Source: Bradysia coprophila (lineage: Eukaryota > Arthropoda > Insecta > Diptera > Sciaridae). From it: DNA of 64,000 nucleotides. Positions 32,791 to 44,000 of the stretch are shown one piece after another (positions within the stretch are counted from its first letter, which is position 1; the number at the start of each line of letters is the position of its first letter). The position numbers were made by a program, and so were the translations under genes. The DNA lies in NCBI RefSeq assembly GCF_014529535.1, contig NW_023503941.1, forward strand, positions 4,834,942 to 4,898,941. The letters are read 5' to 3'. The notes beneath the pieces were generated by a model. It did no database searches, was not told the origin of the DNA, and saw nothing but the letters and a program-made list of their open reading frames with translations.

Positions 32791-34541
32791 TTTACAATTC
32801 AGGAATCATCATCGAAAATACTGTTATGATGTTGGTCCATATTTCAGGAGATCGGATGACTTATAAGGCTCTGGTGAATCTCTCGGGGAATCTTTTGAAT
32901 GTCTACTCCGTGTACTCTGAACCTAAATGTTGTAGTTAGTCGGACTGTGCACACGCCAATTGATTGTCCTTTACCACTTACATGGTTGGCCTAACGTAAT
33001 CTAAGATGCATAGTGATTGAAATATATCGCTCGCTGGGCATATTGAAGTCGGAGTCGGATTTCAACTTATCAACCCTTTTTATTTGCAACTATGTCTGAG
33101 AATTAAGCGTGGTTTCTGGGTTTCTAGTTCACACGATCGAAAGTTCTAATGAAGATTTAAATAACGTCCATACGTCACGCATGACAAGTTGTGGATTGAT
33201 GGAAGGGCTGCCGCGGAAGTTTCATGGTGTCATGGATAGAAAAGGTAACTACCTACCCAACGACATAGAACAACAATAAAGAGACCAAGCAACTAATGCT
33301 CCCAATTGTTCGCTAGGAAACACATTCCTTTATCAAAATCCACATCCACATCCACGACCAACTCATTCTCACCTCGAATTAGTGAGATGGATTTAATTTT
33401 CGTTTACATCATCGTTTAAGTGTTACAACATCGAATTACCAATGTGAGTCAATTACTTTATTTCGATTGTGAATTTGTATGCCTCATTGATTTTTGTTGC
33501 ATTCCATCTCTCTCTCTATCTACCTCTCTCTGAGCGATGAATTTAAAGGAATTTTATTTGTTTCAGTTCTTATTTTTAGATAAATGTGCGTTGAATTCGT
33601 TAGTAACAAGTCGGAGTACTAACTTTCAAGTGCAAAGCGTCGTTCTCTAGCTAGACTTTTATATTGCTCAGGATGGCTGATGGGAAGCTCATAGGGGTGG
33701 TAGTTCAATTACTGTACAGGTGTATAATACACAGAAGTACAACGATTCACAAAATTTTAAAAATTTGGAAACCAGACCAAGCGAGAGTTTCAATTGGGAT
33801 TGAAAAGCTTAAGTTTTGGACTTTCCAATAAAGGTATTCCCGACCCGAGTTTAATTTTTTATACTCAAGTATAAAGTAAAAAAGTATAAAATTTTGACAG
33901 AACTAGCATATCACTAGCTCAGTAATTTGACAATATTTATCACCAAAGTATCGTTGGATCTTGATTTTATTGATGAAATCTGTAGAGCTGTATTTGTAAA
34001 TAGTTATTGACAATCGAAACTGTGCTCTCATGTCATTGCACGGAAGCACGTGTTCGACGTTCAATGTAAGAGTCCCTTTTAACTGTATGTACACGGAGCT
34101 GTCACTCACACACACATTTAAATGTATGACTTTTCATTTTAATTTGTCAGTTTGTTCTATTGAGAGAGCGATTGGTTCTTCTTTTAACTATTGGAACAGT
34201 GGAATGAGTCTACCTTATTTTACCTTCATTTTGAACTCTTAGAAACGACAACAGTCTCGTCATTAATTGATTCTGTTGATTCGTCTGTTCAAAGCGTAAC
34301 AAGTTCAATAAAATAAAGAATTTCATTTGCTTGTTACACAAAAATAAAATTCTGTAGAATGCGGCTTTAATAGCGGAAGTCAACACGCGACAGGAAACTA
34401 TACCTGGGAATCATAAAATTTTGATTTGATGAACCGGTCATAATAAAGCGGAGCAGCTCAAGATGGAGACCGGCATTATCAATCCGTTTGTATCATCGAT
34501 ATTATCGTTGAATATACAACATCATCAGAACAGCCAACTAA

Positions 34542-35191
34542 ATGTTAGCAAAATATCCAGTTTTGTTGTTGGTGTTGCAACTTTTGCTACTAGGTTTTAC
34601 TCAATGCAGATTGAAAGAAAGTGAGTCAATATCGCTCTAACAGACATCCGATGTTCAATTGGTGTACTTGAGATGATTTTTACCCCCAATCATTCCTCTA
34701 GGCAGTCTAAGCCTCAGTCTGTAACCAAGGATTGATATGAGGATCAGCTTAACCTCCTCAATGGCAAGACATATGGACATTTGCAATGCAGAAAATCATG
34801 TCGTGGAGTCAGGGATTCGCGCGCAGGTACATGTGATGAAGGACTAAGATGCTGCAATACAGTCGGGAAAATACTTAGCCAAACGGACGCTGAATGTAAG
34901 TGAATTAAATGAAAATGTCCATGTCACCTCTGAATGACAAAAATTTTGTGTGGCCCTAATTTAGACGGATATTGTGTGTTTGATGAAGCAGTCGATGAAC
35001 TTTTTGAATGCAAAAAGTCATGTGGTGAACTTGCACATATTCCCGAAGGTAGATGTGGTGGAGCCCTCAAATGCTGTTATAGAGTCCATCCGTACTTTGG
35101 GAAAGAAGTGACGATCGCTCCAGATGTTATAATAAGAAAAGCAACCACTAAGGCACCATTTTATATACCATATAGAATATATAGAATTTGA
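34542..35191 (+). CDS. Six-cysteine protein copy 3, exon 2 damaged; predicted single-domain form
   Basis: Exon 1 (34542-34620) and exon 3 (34965-35191) are intact. Relative to copies 2 and 4, about 67 bases are missing at 34760, where CCTCC-TCA jumps to AATGGCAAG. This removes the intron 1 acceptor and the first cysteine of domain 1. The remainder of exon 2 is 34761-34895. Because exon 2 is flanked by introns of the same phase, splicing exon 1 to exon 3 keeps the frame and would give a 101-residue, one-domain protein. Alternatively the gene is dead. Domain 2 has all six cysteines and a tail reading KATTKAPFYIP. Confidence 0.5.
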
Positions 35192-35730
35192 AGTAAATAA
35201 ATTTATAATTGTCGTATTGCTTTGTTGCGATAACACGTTTCATTTTTTATTTTGAAACATGGTCCCACCTTTTGGGTGGGTCAGGTCCCTTGACTGACAA
35301 TTTTTGCAATGTAATTTTGATCAGCTTATTTTTCATTCTTAAACTTCCTAAGCATCTTAAATCACTATCACCGATACAATAATTTAGTTTTTGATATGCT
35401 ATAAACTAATTTCAATAAATTGAGATTGGCTCGTTCGGTTCGTGTTTTTTATGTAGGTGGAAGCACGGGGTTTCGGGGGGTTTTGAAATTAATTTTTGCT
35501 ATGTTGCTCACATTGCAATGTCAAATATGTCTAAGGTCGTTTAATTTGTGCTAGGTGAAGTCCTTTTTCACTAAGCAATCAGCGTAACCTTCGTAAATAA
35601 AAAATCTTGAATTTGTCAACAATGTGTGGCAACATGTAAAAAACAAAAATCAAAACAACCTCAAAACCGGTGGCGATCCACTTGTCAACGGACAATACAT
35701 GAACAAATTCCATCCCCTATCTGTGCTGAG

Positions 35731-36020
35731 CTGTCAAAGAGTAAACATCTTTGCCAAATCAAGGAAATTCAGTCGGTGATGAGCTGTCAAAGAGTAAACA
35801 TCTCGGCCTAAACAATGGTACACTTCAGTCGGTGATTGGCTGTCAAAGAGTAAACATCTCTGCCAAAACAAGGACATACTTCAGTCGATGATTGGCTGTC
35901 AAAGAGTAAACATCTCTGCCAAAACAAGGACATACTTCAGTCGGTGATTGGCTGTCAAAGAGTAAACATATCGGTCTAAACAAGGACATACTTCAGTCGA
36001 TGATCAGCGGTCAAAGAGTA
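35731..36020 (+). repeat. Tandem array, ~56-bp unit, six copies
   Basis: CTGTCAAAGAGTAAACATCT starts at 35731, 35784, 35840, 35896 and 35952. A sixth, diverged unit is at ~36008. Units share CAAGGACATACTTCAGTCG and TGATTGG. Confidence 0.85.
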
Positions 36021-37055
36021 GCCAATCAAAGTACTGCTGTTTTTGTTATCCGGAGAGGCACTCATGTATAATAAGGACACCGAAGAGAATTGTTGAACTG
36101 TGTGGTATGTTTGGTTGTGCTGATATCGTTTGCTATGCTAGTTGATATTTGTTGTGTGCATATTGCGCTCAAGGTTTTAATGTCGGTCGCTTGAATGACA
36201 GCAATATCTACTAATGCGGCTAAATAGCACGCTTCACATGCTATTTAACGGTCACAGGCCAGTGAAAACGCAGAGGGGTAGAATAGGGTATTAGTACGGT
36301 TTAGTTAGATATGAATAATTTAGCGATAGATAGGACATCACGTTAGGGAAATTGTCACCCATCGATGTGTAAGAGCTAATTTTTCAAAAAAAAATCGATT
36401 CTATTGTGAACTCTCCACTGGTAAGATAGGTGATCTTACTTGATCCATTTGCATAGCACAAACATCTCTTGTGGTGACGCATTCTGCATGTGAAAAAAAA
36501 AACTTAGTCGAATGAACTTAGAAAGGACAAATTTTTGGTTAAATTAAAAATCCATTAGACAACAATATGTATGAAACAGCGATGTAAATCTTTAAACTTA
36601 ACCATTTCTTTTATTCTAAAATAACATTTTTAACTAACAATACCTGAAGTGAGAGTAGGTCCGGAAAGAAAGGCCAATTGAGGACACATTTTACGTATAA
36701 TTGAAAATGATTTATTCTTTTTTTTTCTTGAAATTTTATTTTACCAAAATTTAGTTTACAAATAACTTTGAATCATTTTCTCAAATTCGTTAGTACCACT
36801 CGGAGTACTAACGTTCAAGTGCAAACCGTCGTTCTCTAGGTAGAACTTTGCTTGGGATGGCTGATGGGAAGCTCATGGGAGTGGTAGTTCATCAATTACT
36901 GAACAGGTGTATAATACACAAGAGTACAACGATTCACAAAATTTAACAAATTTGGAAACCAGACCAAGCGAGTGTTTCAATTGGGATTGAAAAGCTTAAG
37001 TTTTGGACTTTCCAATAATTCCGTTTTTCAACTAAAAAAAAAACTGATAGAGTAT

Positions 37056-37372
37056 TAGGCATGGGCGATAATGATAATGATTATCGATAATTATCGATTA
37101 TCGATAATCGAAAATTATCGACTTTTTTTATCGAAAATTATCAAAAAAAATATCGATAATCGATAATTATTGATATTTTGATAATTATCAAGATATCGAT
37201 AATTCGATATATCGATATTTCGGTCCGAAAATCCGATATTTATCGATATATTCCGATATATCGGAATATTATCATGAATTGTACGATAAATATCAAAATA
37301 TCGATATTTTGATAATTATCGAATTTCGATATTTTGATAATTATCGATAATTTTGAATGTCTCCCATCCCTA
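37056..37372. mobile_element. hAT-like MITE made of TATCGATAAT repeats
   Basis: Ends TAGGCATGGG and CCCATCCCTA are inverted with one mismatch. The flanks are TAGAGTAT and CTGAGTAT, an imperfect 8-bp duplication typical of hAT. The related, uninterrupted site at ~30963-30980 (GAGCTGAGTATACCTTC) supports the insertion. The interior is almost entirely variants of TTATCGATAATT. Confidence 0.65.
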
Positions 37373-37854
37373 CTGAGTATACCTTCATTTGATCCAAATT
37401 TCCCAAATATCTGATGATACAAGGTGGTACCAGAGTAACTTTATAGGTGAGGGAATCTGTTGGTTTCCTCAGACTTTCCTGTGCGTTGTTCTTATTTTAA
37501 CTATTACAACAGTGGAATGAGTCTTCCTTATTTTGTCTTCATTTTAAACTCTTAGAAACGACAACAGTCTCGTCATTCATTAATTCTGTTGATTCGTCTG
37601 TTCAAAGCGTAACAAGTTCAATAAAATAAAGAATTTCATTTGCTTGTTACACAAAAATAAAATTCTGTAGAATGCGGCTTTAATAGCGGAAGTCAACACG
37701 CGACAGGAAACTATACCTGGGAATCATAAAATTTTGATTTGATGAACCGGTCATAATAAAGCGGAGCAGCTCAAGATGGAGACCGGCATTATCAATCCGT
37801 TTGTATCATCGATATAATCGTTGAATATACAACATCATCAGAACAGCCAACGAC

Positions 37855-38559
37855 ATGTTCGCAAAATATCCAGTTTTGTTGTTGGTGGTGCAAGTTTTGC
37901 TACTAGGTTTTGCTCAATGCGAATTGAAAGAAAGTGAGTCAATATCGCTCTAACAGACATCCGATGTCCAATTGGTGTACTTGAGATGATTTTTACCCCC
38001 ATCATTCCTCTAGGCAGTCTAAGCCTCAGTCTGTAACTAAGGATTGATATGAGGATCAGCTTAACCTCCTCACGTAGAAAAACCTTTGCTGATCAATGAA
38101 ATATTTTTCCATTTAGACGGATTATGTAATTTCAATGGCAAGACATATGGACATTTGCAATGCAGAAAATCATGTCGTGGAGTCAGGGATTCGCGCGCGG
38201 GTACATGTGATGAAGGACTAAGATGCTGCAATACAGTCGGGAAAATACTTAGCCAAACGGACGCGGACGAATGTAAGTGAATTAAATGAAAATGTCCATG
38301 TCACCTCTGAATGACAAAAATTTTGTGTGGCCCTAATTTAGACGGATATTGTGTGTTTGATGAAGCAGTCGATGAACTTTTTGAATGCAAAAAGTCATGT
38401 GGTGAACTTTCACATATTCCCGAAGGTAGATGTGGTGTAGCCCTCAAATGCTGCTATAGAGTCCACCCGTCTTTTGGGATAGAAGTGACGATCGCTCCAG
38501 ATGTTTTAATGCAAAGAGCAACCACTAAGACACCAATTGTTATACCATATAGAATTTGA
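37855..38559 (+). CDS. Secreted two-domain six-cysteine protein, copy 4
   Basis: Exons 37855-37933, 38117-38272 and 38342-38559 give 150 residues. The signal peptide matches copy 1 (MFAKYPVLLLVVQVLLLG). Both domains keep six cysteines. Exon 2 has one extra codon (DADE) before its donor. Domain 2 shows FGIEVTIAP where the others read FGKEVTIAP, and the tail is QRATTKTPIV. Like the other copies it has CATAATAAAGCGGAGC about 105 bases upstream of the ATG. Confidence 0.7.
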
Positions 38560-40229
38560 AGTGAATAGAGAAATTTAAATTAGTTCTGAATTAATTTATA
38601 ATTGTTGTACAGTTGCCCAATTATATTATGACTATGGGATTGTAGGATGCATTACTTTTACATCCTACATACTTCCCACATTCAATTGAACCAACGAATT
38701 CAGTTTCATTTTTTATTTTGTTGATTAGCACCATTGATATACAAGTGTTCACAAAGTTAATGCAATCACCTGAAGTTTTTGCAAAATCACGAAAAGCTAA
38801 AAAATAGACTAATATGTCACTTGACAAATGAAAAATGAAAATGTTATAAAAAGAATCTTGCATGTGTCCTCGCATGTGTCATGTACCAAGAAGGCGGATA
38901 TCAAAAACGGTAGAGGTACAGCCGATTGCCATTTTGCTTCACAATCTATTACGATTAGTATTTTGCTATTTCGTCCAATTTAAACTCAACAATCAACAAA
39001 CTTTTTTACCGCTTTTGTTGGTTTTCTTCATCCAATGCGTTCCATTCATTCTACATGTATTTCTTTAGCGTTTTACATTTCTACCATTTCACACGATTTC
39101 CTTCTCACGCTTGAAAGATCAGAAAAGCATTAGTATTTTACAAGACTTGGGATAAATAGATAAAAAGTAGAATTTTCGTGTGAATTTTGTTGATCCGATG
39201 TACCGATGCCCCAAATTTGCATCAAAGGTACACTTTTCTCAAAGCACATGGAACTTTCATAGACAATTTTATTTTTTATTCAAAGCTGACATGTTTTTAC
39301 TCGAAAATGTGGTCGTACATTTTTAAATAAGGGCTCTCGTAAAAAGATATCAGCGATCAAAAATTTCTAAACGCAGAAATGTAGGCTACAATTTCAGCGT
39401 ACGCTCGGAACCTCTTAATCGCCACCTTACGGAAATGAAATCCGGAGTACGAAACGCCATTTTTCGACTTTTGACCACTTACAACCAGCCAAGTATGGAA
39501 GATCAAAAATATCTGAGACTGGTTTTGGGGCATCGGCACCAAGGCCTAACTAGGCGTATATAAAAAAAGTCCCGGAAAAAATAGTGCCGATTTCGGTTAG
39601 TCGAAATTCAAAAGAATCCGTCTTACTGTACCAACTACATAAATACCGAACGATTTAGTGTAGTTGGTATTAACACTAAAGTATACGTTTTTAAGCGATA
39701 TAAATGATGGAATTTGTTTATGTACTGTCCGTTTGACAAGAGGATCGCCACGGTTCAGCAGGAAGTTTTGAACATTTGTTTTTTACACGTTGGCACACGT
39801 GCTCTTGTCAGATTCAAGATTCTTTTTACGAAGGTTACGCTGATTATACTTTGTGAAAAAGGCCAATACCTTGCAAATATGTCACATCTTGGACAGAATT
39901 TGACACTGCAATATCTGCAACATGAAAAAAACTAAATGTTCGAAATCCCCTGAAACCCCGTGCTTCCACCTACGTAATATACACAAACTAGGTGAGCCAA
40001 TCTTAATTTATTGAAATAGACTCAAAATGTTGTCACGCGTTTTCGTAGCATGTGCAGATAATAAAATTAACGAAAAAAGAGTCTCTTCACACATTTACCT
40101 AACTACTTGTTATTGTCATCTTGTTTTTGCGAAAATTACGAATACGAATTTTGAAATAAAAAAATTAAAAATTATAATTTTGCATTGTTGACGCTCGACT
40201 GTAAATTATCAGCTTTAGCATCGAAAGTG
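38560..40229. other. No gene recognised; dispersed repeats
   Basis: 39437-39620 (ATGGAAGATCAAAAATATCT, CACCAAGGCCTAACTAGGC) recurs at 62350-62530. 39770-40030 is the inverse of 35400-35640. ACCAACTACA/TGTAGTTGGT at ~39626-39669 forms a short hairpin. Open frames here are short and lack signals. Confidence 0.5.
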
Positions 40230-40236
40230 TATAAAA
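40230..40236 (+). promoter_or_regulatory. TATA box of the GGIGPY peptide gene
   Basis: TATAAAA lies 59 bases upstream of the first ATG at 40295, with TCTTCAGA as a possible initiator at ~40257. Confidence 0.6.
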
Positions 40237-40294
40237 GGCTGTGCTTGTGACAATTTTCTTCAGATATTAATTCCAATCAACACGGTGATCAAAC

Positions 40295-40703
40295 ATGATG
40301 TCGTTCTGCATTACATTCGTCTTATCCGTTGTAGTAGTAGCCGTTTGTATACAGGTATAAATATACGAATTAAAAAAATTATTTTCTTCTAATTTTTAAA
40401 AGTAATTTGCTTTTTCAATAGTCGATCGGTGCCTATCCAACGATTCCATTGCCACAGTTGGTGGCAGGCGCTCTTGGAGCTGTTAGAGGTAGTTATTACA
40501 CACCTTACGCATCATATGGTGGAATCGGACCTTATGGTGGAATCGGACCTTATGGTGGAATCGGACCTTATGGTGGAATCGGACCTTATGGTGGAATCGG
40601 ACCATATGGAGGTATCGGACCTTATGGCGGTATCGGACCTTACGGCGGTATCGGACCTTATGGCGGTATTGGACCATATGGTGGTGGCGTTTATGGCAAG
40701 TGA
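40295..40703 (+). CDS. Secreted Gly/Tyr-rich peptide with nine GGIGPY repeats
   Basis: Exon 1 (40295-40354) encodes a signal peptide (MMSFCITFVLSVVVVAVC). Exon 2 (40422-40703) follows a TTTTTCAATAG acceptor in phase 0. The mature part is SIGAYPTIPLPQLVAGALGA, a TPYASY linker, nine tandem GGIGPY units and GGGVYGK. It is 113 residues and ends with TGA. A second ATG directly follows the first. Codons within the 18-bp repeat differ (GGAATC, GGTATC, GGTATT), so the amino-acid repeat is maintained beyond recent duplication. Glycine/tyrosine-rich secreted peptides act as antimicrobial, silk or cuticle components in arthropods; which applies here is unknown. AATAAA lies at ~40772. Confidence 0.75.
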
Positions 40704-41276
40704 AAAGTTGTTACAAGAATCCAAAAACGCAGAAAGTTTGAAAAACTGTTTTTGCCAAAATAATTTAAAAAAATAAAAATTATTTAGACAAAATTTTCTG
40801 TGAAATAATATTTGTTTCATCAGCTCCAAATGTGTTTCGATGTCTTCAAGGAAAATATTCTTTGTTAAATTATTGAAATAATTCACACATTCTTTCCATT
40901 TAATTTTGAAATAAGTTGGTGAGCTTTTATACACAGAAGGTGTGGTTAGCCTTTCCCAATGCCGAAATATGCAAACCTAAATATCGTAATTTTTAGCCCT
41001 GAAGATGGATGGTCATAGCATCCGAATGCAAGGCAATCAATAAAAAATAACGTTCACGCAAGGCGACTTGTTTTTTAAATTGGTCAAAGCAAGCAAAACA
41101 ACAATTTTCAATAAATATCGTTCTCAACGATCGTTTGTGTTAGTGCAATTTCTTTATGAAACAATAACCAAAAACTCACAATTAGGTTCTTGAAGTTTCC
41201 AGCAAATATGTTCACTTAGGTGATATATGAAACTGTCAAAATATTTACACTCAAAAAACGTAAAAGTGTCGCGAAA
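40704..41276. other. 3' UTR and spacer
   Basis: Contains the poly(A) signal of the GGIGPY gene. No further gene is seen before 41277. Confidence 0.4.
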
Positions 41277-41585
41277 ATGTATCCTTTTTTGAGTCTTTTG
41301 GGATGTGTCACCATCGGTACCTGCGCCGCTGTTGCCTACAAATTTCACGAAGTGGAACTCATGAGACACGAAATAGAATTGATCCAACTAAGACATAGAC
41401 ACGAAATAGAGATGGAAAAGCAGAAGACATCATCAAAGGTAATTCCCGTTCCTAACGGGTTTATATCCGATAATCGTACGTGCGTCAAGCACAAAGGCAA
41501 AGACAGTGATGTATATATTTGTCTCTTTCTACCTTCTACTTTGCCGAAGACACCAACACTCCATCTGCCACAGTTCCCAAGATAA
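41277..41585 (+). CDS. Small single-pass membrane protein with charged helix (hypothetical)
   Basis: ATG 41277 (preceded by GCGAAA) is preferred over upstream in-frame codons because it puts a hydrophobic segment, LSLLGCVTIGTCAAVAY, at the N-terminus. A heptad-like charged helix follows (HEVELMRHEIELIQLRHRHE). The C-terminal part has two cysteines and a Pro-rich end. 103 codons including TAA. The last ~45 bases (ACTCCATCTGCCACAGTTCC) are duplicated at ~41657-41700 just after the stop. Family not recognised. It could be a signal-anchored or secreted protein. Confidence 0.45.
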   Translation: MYPFLSLLGCVTIGTCAAVAYKFHEVELMRHEIELIQLRHRHEIEMEKQKTSSKVIPVPNGFISDNRTCVKHKGKDSDVYICLFLPSTLPKTPTLHLPQFPR

Positions 41586-41718
41586 GTCTAAAAACTGAAA
41601 GTGACCAAATTTTTCCAGTTTTTTACATATTCTACTCCCACAGCTCTAAGACTTTGTCGAAGAAACCAACATTCCATCTGCCACAGTTCCCGAGATAACC
41701 CTAAAATCATAATTGAAA

Positions 41719-42946
41719 CATAGCTAACGCCGACCCGTACGAAACACCTATTCGTATCAAAAGCCTTTAATGTGAAACTCTTCATTTCTCTTACTTCATT
41801 TTCTTCTCTGCTGAAAAACTATTCTCCCTTTAAAATCACTTACATTATCCACTCTTTGCCTTGTTATCATATACAACTAAATTGCCGGAGACAATATAGA
41901 CAGCCCCGTACGAAGACAAATTTCATAAATTCCTATTTAAACAGCTATATACCGCTATATTTAACTATATTTCACTATAAATAAACATTTCACAGATAAA
42001 TATATGCTATTATATAGCTCTATATGCCTGTATATAGCTCAATATAGCTGTATATAGGTATATATAGATGTCCGTATATGGAATCCCTGAAACCCCACAC
42101 ACATAACAAATTATTTCCATGTTAACAGAAACTCTCTAAGTATCATTTTTCCCAAGATATTTCTATTTTACTAAAATCCAATATGGCCGCCGGCAGCCAT
42201 TTTGTTAGGAGACCGGAAATAGTACCGACGCTTTACATTCGTTAATACCTTTCAAACAAAAAAAAATTCATGAAATTCGGTCAAAATTTACTCGAAATAT
42301 TGACAAAATACTCCACGTTCACTGTACGGCCGAGTAGCCAGATAAGAGCTCACTCCAAGAGACCTAGCTCACGCTCCGGAGAACATAATTTCATAAATTT
42401 TTTTTTCCCTGATTGGTACGGTCAATACCTATCTAATAAAGCTAAAACAGACGAAATATGTTCAAATGTGGCCGACCTACAAGCAAAAACTGCTTGCCGC
42501 CCTGTGCCTGTTCCACACCAAGGGGTCTAACTCACGAGTCGGTCATCCGATTTCCATAAACTTTTTTTTTGTCGATCGGTATTGTAAATACCTTTTATTT
42601 GACGTATCACTTACAAGTTTAACGTTTAAATGTCCGGAGATATCTTCGAAAAACCGTAAAGCACTTATTGGGCCACAGCTCGGGAGGGGTCGATCCAAAA
42701 TCACTCATCTTCGAACTTAGCCTGTCTTTTGACATTACCAAACGGGAAAAAAAAGAATTTTCAAAATCGGATGCGTTTTACTCAAGTTATCGTGCAGACA
42801 GACGGACAGACGGACATTTTTTTTCGCGGATTTGGCATCTCTAGACAACCACAATAGGTTTCCCCTTACTCAGGGAGTCCAATTCGACGTGTTACAAACG
42901 TATGCGTAAACCTATAAGACCCCAGTACTTCGTACGGGTCTAAAAA
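41719..42946 (+). mobile_element. Family A element, copy 5
   Basis: Full-length by comparison with copy 1. The GTCY microsatellite is shorter (GACAGACGGACAGACGGAC, ~42796). It is flanked by A at 41718 and T at 42947. Confidence 0.8.
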
Positions 42947-43227
42947 TTGTGTAAACTGTGAGGAAATGTGCTATCGTTCATTGGCTCCAAGATGTCGCCG
43001 TCAAATACCATACCAAAAACATTCGACAATGCCGCCATCCTGAATACAATGAACGATAGTACAGTTCCCTGACGTAAACTAATACATCGAGAATTCTCTC
43101 ATGACGTCATTGAATGATTGCAAACAATCCTTTGGGTCTTCCTTTGCCAAGCAAAGTCGGATAGACAGCATCTTCTCTTCTCTCTCCTAATCCAACGTCA
43201 TCGAAATTTACTGGTATCACCGCAGAC
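42947..43227. other. Spacer with short inverted repeat
   Basis: CTATCGTTCATT at ~42971 is inverted at ~43049. Nothing else recognised. Confidence 0.35.
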
Positions 43228-44000
43228 ATGGAATCCGAGCCGACATACGCAATTGTCCAGGTGCCGAATTTTGTTCCTTTAACCTACCGCAGCAGAGATC
43301 GCCAAAATGAAAGCTGCCATCGAACGAGCATCACAATCATACACACCAGCACAACAACGCATGTCCAAAATCAACAAACCAAATTCCACCATCTCCCGTA
43401 CCGCAATTGTACAGCCGATCCGTACCACAGAGCCTACCCGTACCGCATTTATCGAACCGATTCACTGCTCTACAGTGACTTTGCGTGCTACAAACGACTG
43501 TTTGTACCATTTTGTAACTTGCGATTTAAATTTTCCGAATCTTCAGTCCATTTTTCTCGTGGACCTTTTATTTCGCTCGTATTACCCTCATAACTTATCA
43601 TACATTTCGATCATCCCCCGAGCATTTGGTTACGAACTCTGTATAAACTTCCGTGGCGTGTGTGTGTATTGAGGCTGTTTAGGTTCTGCAAATCACTCCG
43701 AAAACGACTGGTCAACACAAATCGAACATGAACTTGACGAAATGGAAATACCACCGGAACCACTGGAGGAACAACTGGCCGATCTAAGCGATTAACACCA
43801 CTCAATCACTTAAGGGGAAGTCATGCGGGAACGCATAAGTTGGCCATTCAAATTGAATTAATTGTAGCATGCTGTGCATTCTGAAATCGTATAAATACGA
43901 ATCTCTTTTCTCAAAATAATCAGAATTGTTTTAACCTCAAACGAGGAAACATCTCTATTTCAATATGTAGAGTAGAAATGCATCCACACTAGTAACACAA
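43228..44000 (+). mobile_element. LTR-retrotransposon remnant (tentative)
   Basis: Two overlapping frames (43228-43593, 43307-43672) and an acidic C-terminal frame ending EEQLADLSD at ~43794 precede a PPT-like TTAAGGGGAAG at ~43811. TCATGCGGGAACGCATAAG follows as a possible LTR start. No conserved gag or pol motif could be named and no second LTR is present. Confidence 0.3.

Larger units (their letters stand above)
32153..34541. other. Insertion-rich spacer between copies 2 and 3
   Basis: TTCAACTTAT(T/C)AACCCTTTT occurs at ~32256 and ~33061 as a direct repeat bracketing ~800 bp that includes two tRNA-like segments. 33195-33296 repeats 28856-28945. 33600-33835 is duplicated at 36785-37015. 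33850-33985 is an inverted copy of the copy-1 3' flank. 34063-34167 matches the Pvr-intron repeat inverted. From ~34180 the duplicated 5' flank of copy 3 begins. No gene recognised. Confidence 0.55.
35192..37854. other. Spacer between copies 3 and 4; repeats only
   Basis: 35400-35640 is present inverted at 39770-40030 (TAGGTGGAAGCACGGGGTTTC). A 56-bp tandem array and a hAT-like MITE are listed separately. 36785-37015 duplicates 33600-33835. From ~37440 the copy-4 5' flank begins, the same block seen upstream of copies 1-3. No gene recognised. Confidence 0.55.

Noticed and set aside
37060-37360. AT-rich TATCGATAAT block as a replication origin
   Set aside because: TIR-like ends, an imperfect 8-bp duplication and a related empty site show it is a MITE.
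40429-40934. Overlapping frames on both strands with MVESDL or IRSDST repeats
   Set aside because: These are shadows of the 18-bp GGIGPY repeat in other frames. Only the GGIGPY frame has a signal peptide and splice sites.
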